From Streptomyces nitrosporeus (GTDB lineage: Bacteria > Actinomycetota > Actinomycetes > Streptomycetales > Streptomycetaceae): 64,000 nucleotides of DNA. The stretch covers positions 2,108,001-2,172,000 of the forward strand of contig NZ_CP023702.1 of the NCBI RefSeq assembly GCF_008704555.1. The letters run 5' to 3'. Shown here piece after piece: positions 19,479-28,624 of this stretch; the stretch's first letter is position 1, and each line of letters starts with the position of its first letter. The translations under genes and the position numbers were made by a program. The notes under the pieces are model-generated. The model searched no databases, had not been told where the DNA came from, and was given only the letters and a program-made list of their open reading frames with translations.

Positions 19479-19512
19479 GTCCCCGCGTCGTGGGACGCGG
19501 GGACCGTCCGCG
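19471..19512 (-). terminator. terminator hairpin after cimA
   Basis: CGCGGACGGTCCCCGCGTC (19471-19489) pairs perfectly with 19494-19512 around a 4-base loop (19-bp stem). It lies 49 bases past the cimA stop on the transcribed strand. The first arm is built from the last of the 22-bp tandem repeats. Confidence 0.75.
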
Positions 19513-19560
19513 GCCAGGGGCCGTCTTCCGCACCGCCCGTTCCCGGCGGTGGCGGGCGGG

Positions 19561-21168
19561 TCAGTCGGTGGGCTCGACGCCGGCCCGCAGCAGGCCGTAG
19601 GTGTAGGCGTCCTCCAGGGCCTGCCAGGACGCGGCGATGACGTTCTCGGCCACGCCGACCGTCGCCCACTCACCGGCGCCGTCGCTCGTGGTGACCAGGA
19701 CGCGGGTGGTGGACTCGGTACCGGTGCGGCCTTCCAGGATGCGGACCTTGTAGTCGGTCAGCTCCAGCTTGGCCAGCTGCGGGTAGATCCGCTCCAGGCC
19801 GACGCGGAGCGCCCGGTCCAGGGCGTTGACCGGGCCGTTGCCCTCGGCGGTGGCGACGATCCGCTCGCCCTTGGCCCAGAGCTTCACGGTCGCCTCGTTG
19901 GCGTGGGTGCCGTCGGGGCGGTTCTCGACGATGGCCCGCCAGGACTCCACCCGGAAGTAGCGGCGGGGCCTGCCCTCGACCTCGGCGCGCAGCAGCAGTT
20001 CGAAGGAGGCGTCGGCGGCCTCGTAGGTGTAGCCCTTGAGTTCGCGTTCCTTGACCCGCTCGACGACGCGCCCGACGAGTGCGCGGTCCCCGCCCAGGTC
20101 GATCCCGAGCTCCTTGCCCTTGAGCTCGATCGAGGCGCGGCCCGCCATGTCGGAGACCAGCATCCGCATGGTGTTGCCGACGAGTTCGGGGGCGATGTGC
20201 TGGTAGAGGTCGGGGTCGACCTTGATCGCGGAGGCGTGCAGCCCGGCCTTGTGGGCGAAGGCCGACACGCCGACGTAGGGCTGGTGGGTGGAGGGGGTGA
20301 GGTTGACGACCTCGGCGATGGCGTGCGAGGTACGCGTCATCTCGGCCAGCGCGCCCTCGGGCAGGACCTTCTTGCCGTACTTGAGTTCCAGGGCGGCGAC
20401 GACGGGGAACAGGTTGGCGTTGCCGACCCGTTCGCCGTACCCGTTGGCGGTGCACTGGACATGGGTGGCACCGGCGTCCACGGCGGCCAGGGTGTTGGCG
20501 ACGGCGCAGCCGGTGTCGTCCTGGGCGTGGATGCCGAGGCGGGCGCCGGTGTCGGCCAGGACGGTGGAGACGACGGCCTGCACCTGGGCGGGGAGCATCC
20601 CGCCGTTGGTGTCGCAGAGGATGACCACGTCGGCGCCGGACTCGGAGGCGGCGCGTACGACGGCCTTGGCGTATTCGGGGTTGGCGCGGTAGCCGTCGAA
20701 GAAGTGCTCGCAGTCGACGAAGACGCGGCGGCCCTGCTCACGGAGGTGGGCGACGGTGTCGCGGACCATCTCGAGGTTCTCCTCGAGGGTGGTGCGCAGG
20801 GCGAGTTCCACATGGCGGTCGTGGGACTTGGCGACCAGGGTGATCACCGGGGCACCGGAGTCCAGGAGGGCCTGCACCTGCGGGTCCTCGGCGGCCTTGC
20901 CGCCGGCCCGGCGGGTGGCGCCGAACGCGACGAGCTGGGCGTGCTCGAAGGCGATCTCCTGCTGGGCGCGGGCGAAGAACTCGGTGTCGCGGGGGTTGGC
21001 GCCGGGCCAGCCACCCTCGATGAAGCCCACGCCGAAGGCGTCCAGATGCCGGGCGATGGTCAGCTTGTCCGCCACCGTCAGGTTGATGCCTTCACGCTGC
21101 GCACCGTCGCGCAGGGTGGTGTCGAAGACGTGGAAACTGTCGTCGGTGGCCGTGGCCTTGGTGGTCAT
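19561..21168 (-). CDS. cimA: citramalate synthase
   Basis: This 535-residue protein, from ATG 21168 (MTTKATATDDSFHVFDTTLR), has the HMGL-like catalytic barrel with FDTTLRDGAQREGINLTVAD, the metal-site region GIHAQDDTGCAVANTLAA, and QCTANGYGERVGN. A C-terminal LeuA-type allosteric domain follows (about 400-535). The length and order fit CimA rather than LeuA. It condenses pyruvate and acetyl-CoA to (R)-citramalate, giving a threonine-independent route to isoleucine. Neighbouring ilvE and leuB serve the same pathways. An attenuator-like hairpin precedes it. Confidence 0.88.
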   Translation of the reverse strand: MTTKATATDDSFHVFDTTLRDGAQREGINLTVADKLTIARHLDAFGVGFIEGGWPGANPRDTEFFARAQQEIAFEHAQLVAFGATRRAGGKAAEDPQVQALLDSGAPVITLVAKSHDRHVELALRTTLEENLEMVRDTVAHLREQGRRVFVDCEHFFDGYRANPEYAKAVVRAASESGADVVILCDTNGGMLPAQVQAVVSTVLADTGARLGIHAQDDTGCAVANTLAAVDAGATHVQCTANGYGERVGNANLFPVVAALELKYGKKVLPEGALAEMTRTSHAIAEVVNLTPSTHQPYVGVSAFAHKAGLHASAIKVDPDLYQHIAPELVGNTMRMLVSDMAGRASIELKGKELGIDLGGDRALVGRVVERVKERELKGYTYEAADASFELLLRAEVEGRPRRYFRVESWRAIVENRPDGTHANEATVKLWAKGERIVATAEGNGPVNALDRALRVGLERIYPQLAKLELTDYKVRILEGRTGTESTTRVLVTTSDGAGEWATVGVAENVIAASWQALEDAYTYGLLRAGVEPTD

Positions 21169-21270
21169 GCTGCTCTGACTCCTGTCGGTGAGCGGATCCG
21201 GACGAATCGGCTCCACTTGCCCCCATCATCCCGTGTGCCTCGCCCCGGCCGTGGTGGGGGCCGGAAAACG

Positions 21271-21296
21271 AAAAAACCCCTCGCGGGTGCGAGAGG
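21271..21296 (-). terminator. intrinsic terminator before cimA (attenuator candidate)
   Basis: On the minus strand an 8-bp stem (CCTCTCGC against GCGAGGGG, one G-U) with a 4-base loop is followed by six T. It is about 100 bases before the cimA start and 250 after the ilvE stop, and ilvE has its own hairpin at 21498-21531. T-tract terminators are rare in this genome; the only other one I saw is the ilvB attenuator, which argues for attenuation. Confidence 0.65.
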
Positions 21297-21350
21297 TCTG
21301 CGCGCGGGTCTGGGGCACGGTGGCCGTTCCGTACGTGGTGGTACGGACGG

Positions 21351-21386
21351 TCACTGCGGACCGGCGCGCCTGCTGCCGATAATCAT
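21351..21386 (-). CDS. candidate cimA leader peptide
   Basis: ATG 21386 opens an 11-codon frame reading MIIGSRRAGPQ and ending in TGA, 55 bases before the attenuator hairpin. Two consecutive isoleucine codons include ATT, a codon avoided in this GC-rich genome; such a pair could stall ribosomes when isoleucine is short. There is no clear Shine-Dalgarno sequence. A longer Thr-rich frame from GTG 21354 overlaps it and is an alternative. Tentative. Confidence 0.35.
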   Translation of the reverse strand: MIIGSRRAGPQ

Positions 21387-21497
21387 GGCGGACGAGGACA
21401 CCCCCGCAGTGTCGCACAGCGGGGTGCCCGTCATCCGCCCTGTCTCAGGATTCGGGCGTGACGTCCGCCGCACCGCCCGCCCCTCCCCTTTCCGTGG

Positions 21498-21531
21498 CGG
21501 AGGCCGCGCCGGGCGTGCGGCGCGGCCTCCG
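21498..21531 (-). terminator. terminator hairpin after ilvE
   Basis: The 13-bp stem has arms CGGAGGCCGCGCC (21498-21510) and its exact complement (21519-21531) with an 8-base loop, 19 bases past the ilvE stop. Confidence 0.75.
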
Positions 21532-21549
21532 TCACGGGTGCCGGGCGGG

Positions 21550-22656
21550 TCAGCCGCCGAGCGGGTGCATCCAGCCGTGGGTGTCCTCGACGGTGCCGCG
21601 CTGGATGTCGAGGAGGCGTTCGCGCAGCTTGAGGGTGACCTCGCCGGGGGTTCCGTCGCCCTGCTTCCACTCGCCGCCCGCGGACTTCACCGTGCCGACG
21701 GGGGTGATGACCGCGGCGGTGCCGCAGGCGAACACCTCGGTGAGCGTGCCGTTCTCGCTGTCGGCGCGCCACTGGTCGATGGAGACGCGGGCCTCCTCGG
21801 AGGTGTAGCCGAGGTCCTCGGCGACGGTGAGCAGGGAGTCGCGGGTGACGCCCGCGAGGAGGGAGCCGGTGAGGGAGGGGGTGACGATCTTCTTCCCGCC
21901 GTCCTCCTGGTCGTACACGAAGTAGAGGTTCATGCCGCCGAGCTCCTCGACCCACTTGTGCTCGACGGCGTCGAGGTAGGCGACCTGGTCGCAGCCCTTG
22001 GCGGCGGCCTCGGCCTGGGCGAGGAGGGAGGCGGCGTAGTTGCCGCCGGTCTTGGCGTCGCCCATGCCGCCGGGGACGGCGCGGACCCGGTCCTCGGAGA
22101 GCCAGATCGAGACGGGCTTCACGCCGCCGGGGAAGTAGGCGCCGGCCGGGGAGGCGATGACGAGGAAGAGGTACTCGTTGGCGGGCTTCACCCCCAGGCC
22201 GACCTCGGCCGCGATCATGAACGGGCGGAGGTAGAGGGACTCCTCGCCGCCGTGCGCCGGGACCCATGCCTTGTCCTGCTGGACCAGGACGTCACATGCC
22301 TCGATGAACGTCTCGACCGGGAGTTCGGGCATGGCGAGCCGGGCGGCGGACCGCTGGAAGCGGGCGGCGTTGGCCTCGGGGCGGAAGGTGGCCACGCTGC
22401 CGTCGGGCAGGCGGTATGCCTTGAGGCCCTCGAAGATCTCCTGCGCGTAGTGCAGGGTCATGTTGGCCGGGTCGATCGACAGCGGGCCGTACGGGACGAG
22501 CTGGGCGTCGTGCCAGCCCCGGCCCTCGGTCCAGCGGATGGTGACCATGTGGTCGGTGAAGTGCCGGCCGAATCCGGGACTGGCCAGGATCGCGTCACGT
22601 TCGGCGTCGGACAGCGGGCTGGAGGAGGGCTTGAGCTCGATCGTGGGCGTCGTCAT
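21550..22656 (-). CDS. ilvE: branched-chain amino acid aminotransferase
   Basis: This 368-residue fold-type IV PLP enzyme contains [15 protein letters not shown], the Schiff-base Lys202 in [12 protein letters not shown], and the C-terminal [15 protein letters not shown] phosphate-cup loop. It interconverts Leu, Ile and Val with their 2-oxo acids, the last step of the ilv/leu routes whose other genes are in this window. It starts at ATG 22656. It is flanked by hairpins at 21498-21531 and, upstream, by the leuB terminator, so it appears to be transcribed alone. Confidence 0.95.
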   Translation of the reverse strand: MTTPTIELKPSSSPLSDAERDAILASPGFGRHFTDHMVTIRWTEGRGWHDAQLVPYGPLSIDPANMTLHYAQEIFEGLKAYRLPDGSVATFRPEANAARFQRSAARLAMPELPVETFIEACDVLVQQDKAWVPAHGGEESLYLRPFMIAAEVGLGVKPANEYLFLVIASPAGAYFPGGVKPVSIWLSEDRVRAVPGGMGDAKTGGNYAASLLAQAEAAAKGCDQVAYLDAVEHKWVEELGGMNLYFVYDQEDGGKKIVTPSLTGSLLAGVTRDSLLTVAEDLGYTSEEARVSIDQWRADSENGTLTEVFACGTAAVITPVGTVKSAGGEWKQGDGTPGEVTLKLRERLLDIQRGTVEDTHGWMHPLGG

Positions 22657-22873
22657 GAGTGCGTGTCCTTCACCGGTCTTGTGTGTGAGGGACCGCGCTC
22701 ACGCCCGCTCCCGTCCGCAGTGCGGTACAGGTTCGTAGGACGTCCGAGCTTCACCGCGAGCCACGGCCCCGCGTTCGATTATCGCGCGCGTGGGGCTGTG
22801 GACGAAATGGTGCGTTCGCGGTGGCGTGAAACGCGGTCCGGGGGTCGATGGTGGCACCCGGGGACCACGAGGT

Positions 22874-22908
22874 GAAGCCGCCGGGTGCGGTTGCGACCCG
22901 GCGGCTTC
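22874..22908 (-). terminator. terminator hairpin after leuB
   Basis: The arms GAAGCCGCCGGGT (22874-22886) and ACCCGGCGGCTTC (22896-22908) pair perfectly with a 9-base loop, 17 bases after the leuB stop. Confidence 0.8.
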
Positions 22909-22925
22909 GAAGTGGAGGCGTCGGG

Positions 22926-23969
22926 TCAGCTCGCTACGCGTACCGCGAGCGCGTCGCCGATCTCGTCGGTGCTGCGCGCGGCCTGGCCCTCGCGCTCCGC
23001 GAGGTCGGCGGAGACGGCCTCCTCGATGCGCACGGCTTCGGCCTCGTAGCCGAGGTGGCGCAGCAGGAGGGCGACGGAGAGGACCGTGGCGGTCGGGTCG
23101 GCCTTGCCCTGGCCCGCGATGTCGGGGGCGGTGCCGTGGACCGGCTCGAACATCGACGGGAAGGCGCCCGTCGGGTTGATGTTGCCGGAGGCGGCCAGGC
23201 CGATGCCGCCGGTCACGGCCGCGGCGAGGTCGGTGAGGATGTCACCGAAGAGGTTGTCGGTGACGATGACGTCGAAGCGCTCGGGCTGGGTGACGAAGAA
23301 GATCGTCGCGGCGTCGACGTGCAGGTAGTCGGTGGCGACCTCGGGGTACTCGGCCGCGACCTTGTCGAAGATGTTCTTCCACAGGTGGCCCGCGTGCACG
23401 AGGACGTTGTTCTTGTGGACCAGCGTCAGCTTCTTGCGGGGGCGGCCCGCGGCACGCGCGAAGGCGTCCCGGACCACGCGCTCGACCCCGTAGGCCGTGT
23501 TGACGCTGACCTCGGTGGCGACCTCGTGCTCGGTGCCGGTGCGCAGCGAACCGCCGTTGCCCGTGTAGGGGCCCTCGGTGCCCTCACGCACGACGACGAA
23601 GTCGATCTCGGGGCGGCCGGCCAGCGGGGACGCGGTGTTCGGGAAGAGCTTCGACGGGCGGAGGTTCACGTAGTGGTCGAAGGCGAAACGCAGCTTCAGC
23701 AGCAGCCCGCGCTCCAGCACGCCCGACGGCACCGACGGGTCGCCGATGGCGCCGAGGAGGATGGCGTCGTGGCCCTTGAGGGCCTCCAGCTCCGCGTCCG
23801 GGAGGGTCTCACCGGTGCGGTGCCAGCGCTGGGCACCGAGGTCGTACTCCTTGGTCTCCAGCTTCACATCCTGCGGGAGAACAGCGTTGAGGACCTTGAG
23901 GCCCTGGGTGACGACCTCCTGGCCGATACCGTCGCCGGGGATCACTGCGAGATCGATGCTGCGAGACAT
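22926..23969 (-). CDS. leuB: 3-isopropylmalate dehydrogenase
   Basis: This 347-residue protein contains [14 protein letters not shown], the substrate arginines in [31 protein letters not shown], the metal-binding [17 protein letters not shown], and [19 protein letters not shown]. It carries out oxidative decarboxylation of 3-isopropylmalate in leucine synthesis. The short actinobacterial-type length fits. It starts at ATG 23969, with a small conserved gene upstream and its own terminator downstream. Confidence 0.93.
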   Translation of the reverse strand: MSRSIDLAVIPGDGIGQEVVTQGLKVLNAVLPQDVKLETKEYDLGAQRWHRTGETLPDAELEALKGHDAILLGAIGDPSVPSGVLERGLLLKLRFAFDHYVNLRPSKLFPNTASPLAGRPEIDFVVVREGTEGPYTGNGGSLRTGTEHEVATEVSVNTAYGVERVVRDAFARAAGRPRKKLTLVHKNNVLVHAGHLWKNIFDKVAAEYPEVATDYLHVDAATIFFVTQPERFDVIVTDNLFGDILTDLAAAVTGGIGLAASGNINPTGAFPSMFEPVHGTAPDIAGQGKADPTATVLSVALLLRHLGYEAEAVRIEEAVSADLAEREGQAARSTDEIGDALAVRVAS

Positions 23970-24046
23970 GGCGTCAGCCTAGCTTCCGTCCCACCCCATG
24001 ACATCCGCAGTCCATCATGTGGACACCCCGGGGTGGGCCGGCGTCG

Positions 24047-24175
24047 TCAGTGACCGGTCGATCCACCGTTGTCACGGCGGTCCAGGGCGCGCTGCAGGGC
24101 GGCGGCGGCGTTCTTGCGGTCCACGTCGGCGGGGCGGGAGTTGCGGCGGACGCGGCGGACGGTGGTCTGGGTCAT
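24047..24175 (-). CDS. very small basic protein, 42 residues
   Basis: ATG 24175 opens a 42-residue frame (MTQTTVRRVRRNSRPADVDR, then KNAAAALQRALDRRDNGGST and GH). AAGGAG lies 10 bases upstream and codon use is the normal high-GC type. The N-terminus is Arg-rich, and an amphipathic helix with an LQRALDRRD core follows. I recall similar short proteins near leuB in other Streptomyces but know no function. Its basic character suggests nucleic-acid or membrane contact (inference). Confidence 0.6.
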   Translation of the reverse strand: MTQTTVRRVRRNSRPADVDRKNAAAALQRALDRRDNGGSTGH

Positions 24176-24487
24176 GGCGGATCGACTCCTTGGGATCGTG
24201 GATCGCTGGATCACGGCGCCGGACCGCGCGCACCGTGATGCCGGGGCACGACGTGACGTCGGAACCGGGGCTTCTGGGGGGCCGGAAGGGCGGGGAGCGG
24301 GTGCCGCAGGGGTTACCTGCTTCGGGGCGCCGGGCTCGTTACCGCCGTCGCTGGATCACGCGAATCGTTCGGCTCCTACAAAGTTAGGACAGCGCGGCCC
24401 ATCTGTCTCCACAGTTACTCGGACTTCCTACTATTTGAGACGGGGACTCCGCCGGGCCTGTACCGCACTGTGGTACGGCGGCCACGG

Positions 24488-24525
24488 CCGCGGGCCCCCG
24501 GGAGGGTGTTCCCGGGGGCCCGCGG
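24488..24525 (-). terminator. terminator hairpin after the MoxR-system operon
   Basis: CCGCGGGCCCCCGGG (24488-24502) pairs perfectly with 24511-24525 around an 8-base loop, about 150 bases past the stop of the last operon gene. The AT-richer stretch 24375-24440 beyond it may hold the promoter of the 42-residue gene. Confidence 0.6.
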
Positions 24526-24604
24526 GCCGGTCTCCGCACAGCAACCGCACCGCGCCGGACACGGGCCGGGGCGCGGTGCGGCGCGGTGCAGCGCGCTGTG
24601 GTGC

Positions 24605-24636
24605 GGTGCTGCGGTGCTGCGGTGCTGCGGTGCTGC
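24605..24636. repeat. octamer microsatellite
   Basis: GGTGCTGC is repeated four times without change (24605-24636). Degenerate GGTGCTGTG copies continue to about 24668, just past the stop codon of the DUF5682 gene. It is probably slippage-prone spacer DNA. Confidence 0.7.
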
Positions 24637-24673
24637 GGTGCCATGCTGTGGTGCTGTGGTGCTGTGCGTACGG

Positions 24674-27496
24674 TCATCCGTCCGTCAGCAGTGCCTCCAG
24701 CGCCCGGGCCGTGTCCGGGTGCCGTCGGAGCAGGGCCGCTCCGGAAGGGCCGGCACCGGCCTGCCGCCATCCGTCCTCGCAGCCGAGGAGTCCCGCCACC
24801 GCGTCACAGGTCTCCGGGTGGGCGGCGAGCAGCGCGCAGCCGCCCGTGCCGTCCCCGCCGCCCGCCGCCGGCCGCGCGGCGGGGTCCTCCGGGCGGTCCA
24901 GCCACGGCGGCACCCAGGTGTCCAGGGCCGCGAGCCGGCCGGGGAAGATCCGCCCGGCCTCACGGATCAGCAGGGGCGCCAGGTCCCCGCCGTCCTTGCG
25001 CAGGGCGGTGATCAGGGTGGGCAGCCAGGGCAGGAGCACCGGGTCCGGGAGCCGCCCGAAGGCGTTGGACACCGCTTCGACCACGAAGTCGGTGAGCTGG
25101 GGCACGGGTTCCAGGGCGTGCACGAAGCCGCTGAGGTACTGCGGATAAGCGGCCACCGTCAAGGGGTTGCCCAGCAGTCCGTCGCACCTCGCCCGCAGCC
25201 GCTCCCGGGTCAGCCCGCCCAGGTGCGCCTGGGCGGCCCAGAGGAGGGCCTTCTTCGCCGGGTCCTCGGGGTGGGACTGGGCGACGGCCAGTTCCAGCTG
25301 GGTCCGGTCGCAGCCCAGCGAGAGGGCCAGGGCCTCCATGCCGAACAGGAAGCCCAGCATCGCCGACACATGGCGCACGGCCGCGTCGTCGTCGGTGAAG
25401 GCGGTCGGCAGCAGGGTGCAGTAGTGGGCGTACCCGGCCTTGGTGAATGCCTCGATCCAGGGGGGCAGCACCGGCTCGGCGGTGCGGAAGTACGCCAGCA
25501 GGCGGCGCACCCCGCGCAGCACCTCCGGCGCGCCGTCCACGCTGCGTTCGCCGGACAGCACCTCCAGGGCCCGCCCGCCGAGTTCGTCGGCGAGCCGGCG
25601 GCTGCCCAGGTACAGGGTGGCGTCCTCGACCGTCGTGAGGACGGTGGCGGCGGTGGCCTTCGGGTCGTAGGCGCGGCGGCGCAGCCGCTGTTCCAGCACC
25701 TGCTCGATGCTGACGCCCTCGTAGCCCAGCTCGATGAGGGCCCGCTGGTGGGTGCCGAGCGCGAGGTCCCAGGACTCCTGGATGGACCGCTCCCCCAGCT
25801 TCCGCTCCCCCATGACCGTGCGGGCCGCGCCCTCGGGCAGCAGGTGGCGCAGCATCCACAGCACGTCGGAGCAGGCTTCCAGCTCCGGCCGGGCGGCGAT
25901 GTCCAGCAGGGCGCGCCGCACCCCGCGCTGCTCCAGCTTCAGGCCCAGCGGGGCGAGGCGGTCGTGGACGTCACGGGCGAGCGGCGGCAGCGCGTCGTAA
26001 CCGACCTGTCCGACGCGGTCGCCGCCCATCATGCTCTCGACCAGGCGGCGTACGTCGCGCCGGCCGGGCACGGTGTCCTTCTCTATGCAGGTGACCGCCG
26101 CGTCCTGGAAGTCGTACGGCGTGGGCCTGGCCCGGTCGCGCATCCCGGCGAGCAGGATCGACGTCTCGAACACCGCGATGGCGTCGGCGGTGGAGGCCAG
26201 GTAGCCGTTGCGGCGGGCGGCGCGGACGATCTCCACGGACCAGCCGAGCAGTTCGGCCTCGTCCAGCCGGTCCAGGACGGGCGGCTGCCGGAGGAACCCG
26301 GTCAGCCTGTCCGAGGGCGGAACGGCCGGTACGGGCGCCGGGGCCGCCGTCTTCTTCGCCGTGGATCTCCGCCGGCCGCCCTGTCCCGCCAGGACGTACG
26401 GCTTCACCCCGGTGCGCTTGAGGTTCTTCGCCCACTGCGTGGCGGCGATGGAGACCGACCCGGGGGCGAGGCCGAACTGCGCCTCGATGGCGGCGTGGCT
26501 GGACGGGATCAGGCCGTGCAGCCACCTGGTCGCGGTGCGCGGGGAGATCTCGAAGGAGCCGCCGCCCGCCACGCCGAACTCCTCGACGCGGCTGACCGCG
26601 TGGAAGGCGCCGCAGACGTAGAGGCAGTCCTCCGGGTCGGTGCCGGTGGCCGCCAGGTGCTCGCGCATCCTGGTCCACATGTAGCGCTCGCGGTCCTCGT
26701 CCACCCGCAGCCGGTGCGTGTCGCCGGGGGCCAGGCGGCGGAAGAGGCTGCCGATGAGCAGCATGACCTGGCGGTAGGTGTCGTGGTCGCTGTCGCCGAG
26801 CGGCAGTTCGACGTACTGGTGCCACCACTCGGACCAGTGGCGCACCTTGCCGTGGCGCAGCAGGTGCTCCTCCAGTTCGGCGAAGCGGGGGCGCAGGTCA
26901 CCGATCTCGACGCCGACCGCGTCGCCGTGCAGGGCCGCCTCCTCGTCGGCGGGCCGCGCCTCCCCGCCGGCACCGGGGGCGTCGGGGTCCGGTGCCGGGC
27001 GCGCGTCCCACTGGAAGACGTGGTCGGAGGAGCGGTCGACGAGGACCAGCTCCACACCCGGGGTGTCCAGGGCGTAGGCGATCGCCTGGTACTCGGCGGA
27101 CGCCTCGGTGACCGGCGCGACCACCGACAGCGGCGCCCACTCGGCGGGGAAGCCGTCGATGCCGGTCGCGAAGGACTGCACGGCCACCGGGAGGCGGCAG
27201 TTGCGCAGCTCGGTCAGGAGCGGGGCCATGTCCTCGCACAGCTCCAGGTAGACCACCTTCGGCTGCTTCTCCCGCAGTCTGCGTGCCATCGCGATCGCCG
27301 AGGCGGGTGAGTGGTGGCAGACCGGGAAGACCTCCAGCGGCTCGGACACCGCGCGGTCGACGTCGGCGACGAGTCCCAGGAGGATCTCCTCCAGGGCGTC
27401 GGGCCCGCCGGCGAAGGCCGCGGCGGCCTCCCGCATCTGTGTGCGCAGCGCGGTGAAGGTGCCCTGCGGGGCGCCGCCCCCGGCGGGGGCGTTCAC
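24674..27496 (-). CDS. DUF5682-family protein of a MoxR-VWA system
   Basis: A 940-residue soluble protein from GTG 27496, whose codon overlaps the ATPase stop (GTGA). From memory it belongs to DUF5682. The first 310 residues show VCHHSPASAIAMARRLREKQ (His61/His62), VVYLELCEDM (Glu85), a charged DEDRERYMWTRMREHL helix and CLYVCGAFHAV (G296-A-F-H299). This order resembles TraB/Tiki/EreA-type domains: an early histidine motif, an acidic strand end, an Arg-rich helix and a late GxxH. The remaining 600 residues are mostly helical, without known motifs. It is the last gene of a five-gene operon with SWIM-like, unknown, VWA and AAA proteins, and is probably the effector or the client-specific part (inference). 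Confidence 0.75.
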   Translation of the reverse strand: MNAPAGGGAPQGTFTALRTQMREAAAAFAGGPDALEEILLGLVADVDRAVSEPLEVFPVCHHSPASAIAMARRLREKQPKVVYLELCEDMAPLLTELRNCRLPVAVQSFATGIDGFPAEWAPLSVVAPVTEASAEYQAIAYALDTPGVELVLVDRSSDHVFQWDARPAPDPDAPGAGGEARPADEEAALHGDAVGVEIGDLRPRFAELEEHLLRHGKVRHWSEWWHQYVELPLGDSDHDTYRQVMLLIGSLFRRLAPGDTHRLRVDEDRERYMWTRMREHLAATGTDPEDCLYVCGAFHAVSRVEEFGVAGGGSFEISPRTATRWLHGLIPSSHAAIEAQFGLAPGSVSIAATQWAKNLKRTGVKPYVLAGQGGRRRSTAKKTAAPAPVPAVPPSDRLTGFLRQPPVLDRLDEAELLGWSVEIVRAARRNGYLASTADAIAVFETSILLAGMRDRARPTPYDFQDAAVTCIEKDTVPGRRDVRRLVESMMGGDRVGQVGYDALPPLARDVHDRLAPLGLKLEQRGVRRALLDIAARPELEACSDVLWMLRHLLPEGAARTVMGERKLGERSIQESWDLALGTHQRALIELGYEGVSIEQVLEQRLRRRAYDPKATAATVLTTVEDATLYLGSRRLADELGGRALEVLSGERSVDGAPEVLRGVRRLLAYFRTAEPVLPPWIEAFTKAGYAHYCTLLPTAFTDDDAAVRHVSAMLGFLFGMEALALSLGCDRTQLELAVAQSHPEDPAKKALLWAAQAHLGGLTRERLRARCDGLLGNPLTVAAYPQYLSGFVHALEPVPQLTDFVVEAVSNAFGRLPDPVLLPWLPTLITALRKDGGDLAPLLIREAGRIFPGRLAALDTWVPPWLDRPEDPAARPAAGGGDGTGGCALLAAHPETCDAVAGLLGCEDGWRQAGAGPSGAALLRRHPDTARALEALLTDG

Positions 27497-28605
27497 GAGA
27501 GGGTGGCGATCGCGTCGCGGCCGCCCTCCAGGAACTCCGGCCAGGAGCCGCCCTCGTCCTTGCTGCGCGGCTCGACCACACCGTGCAGGTACTTGTTGAG
27601 GATGGCCAGGTCCTCGGGTTCGCGCCGGGCCAGCGAGCCGACGAGCGAGGAGGCCAGGGTACGGGCGCTCAGGGAGCCCTCCTGGAAGAAGTTGCTGTGC
27701 AGGATGGCGTCCTCCAGCACCCCGATCTGCTCGGCGGTGGAGAGGGCGGACTCCAGCTTCTCGTCGTCGCTCGCGGCGGCGGAGGCGGAGGCGCGCAGGT
27801 CGGCGAAGCTCTGCAGGAGCACGTCGAGGAGCGTCGGCGGAACGTCCAGGTCGATGTGGTGGCGGCGCAGCAGTTCCCCGGTGCGGAAGCGGACGATCTC
27901 CGCCTCGCTCTTCTTGTCGTTCATCACCGGGATGCGGACGAAGTTGAAGCGGCGCTTGAGGGCGGAGGACAGGTCGTTGACGCCCCGGTCGCGGCTGTTG
28001 GCGGTGGCGATGACCGAGAAGCCCGGCTTGGCGAACACGATGTTGTCGCTGTCCAGCTCGGGGACCGAGATGTACTTCTCGGAGAGGATCGAGATCAGCG
28101 CGTCCTGGACGTCGCTGGTGGAGCGGGTCAGCTCCTCGAAGCGCCCTATCGCGCCGGTCTCCATCGCGGTCATGATCGGCGAGGGGATCATCGACTCCCG
28201 CGACTGGCCCTTGGCGATGACCATGGAGACGTTCCACGAGTACTTGATGTGGTCCTCGGTGGTGCCGGCCGTGCCCTGGACCACCAGGGTGGAGTTGCGG
28301 CAGATCGCCGTGGACAGCAGCTCGGCCAGCCAGGACTTGCCGGTGCCGGGGTCGCCGATGAGCAGCAGGCCGCGGTCGGAGGCCAGGGTGACGATGGAGC
28401 GCTCGACGAAGCTCCGGTCCCCGAACCACTTCTGGGAGATCTCGCGGTCCAGGCCGTCCGCCCGCTCGGAGCCCAGGATGAACAGGCGGACCATCTTCGG
28501 GGACAGGCGCCAGGAGAAGGGCTTGGGGTTGTCGTCGATCGACTCCAGCCAGTCCAGTTCCTCGGCGTACTTGATCTCGGCGGGGGCGCGCAGCAGGTCG
28601 GACAT
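27493..28605 (-). CDS. MoxR-type AAA+ ATPase
   Basis: This 370-residue protein has Walker A GDPGTGKSWL near residue 85, a Walker B/sensor region around AIGRFEELTRSTSDVQDALI, sensor 1 in FSVIATANSRDRGVNDLSSA, and the arginine-finger region ALKRRFNFVRIP. These place it in the MoxR/RavA-like helix-2-insert group of AAA+ ATPases, which remodel or load cofactors into client proteins together with a VWA partner. The VWA gene lies 19 bases upstream and the DUF5682 gene overlaps downstream. No membrane segment is seen. Confidence 0.88.
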   Translation of the reverse strand: MSDLLRAPAEIKYAEELDWLESIDDNPKPFSWRLSPKMVRLFILGSERADGLDREISQKWFGDRSFVERSIVTLASDRGLLLIGDPGTGKSWLAELLSTAICRNSTLVVQGTAGTTEDHIKYSWNVSMVIAKGQSRESMIPSPIMTAMETGAIGRFEELTRSTSDVQDALISILSEKYISVPELDSDNIVFAKPGFSVIATANSRDRGVNDLSSALKRRFNFVRIPVMNDKKSEAEIVRFRTGELLRRHHIDLDVPPTLLDVLLQSFADLRASASAAASDDEKLESALSTAEQIGVLEDAILHSNFFQEGSLSARTLASSLVGSLARREPEDLAILNKYLHGVVEPRSKDEGGSWPEFLEGGRDAIATLS

Positions 28606-28624
28606 GTCGTGCCTTTCTGGTGTA

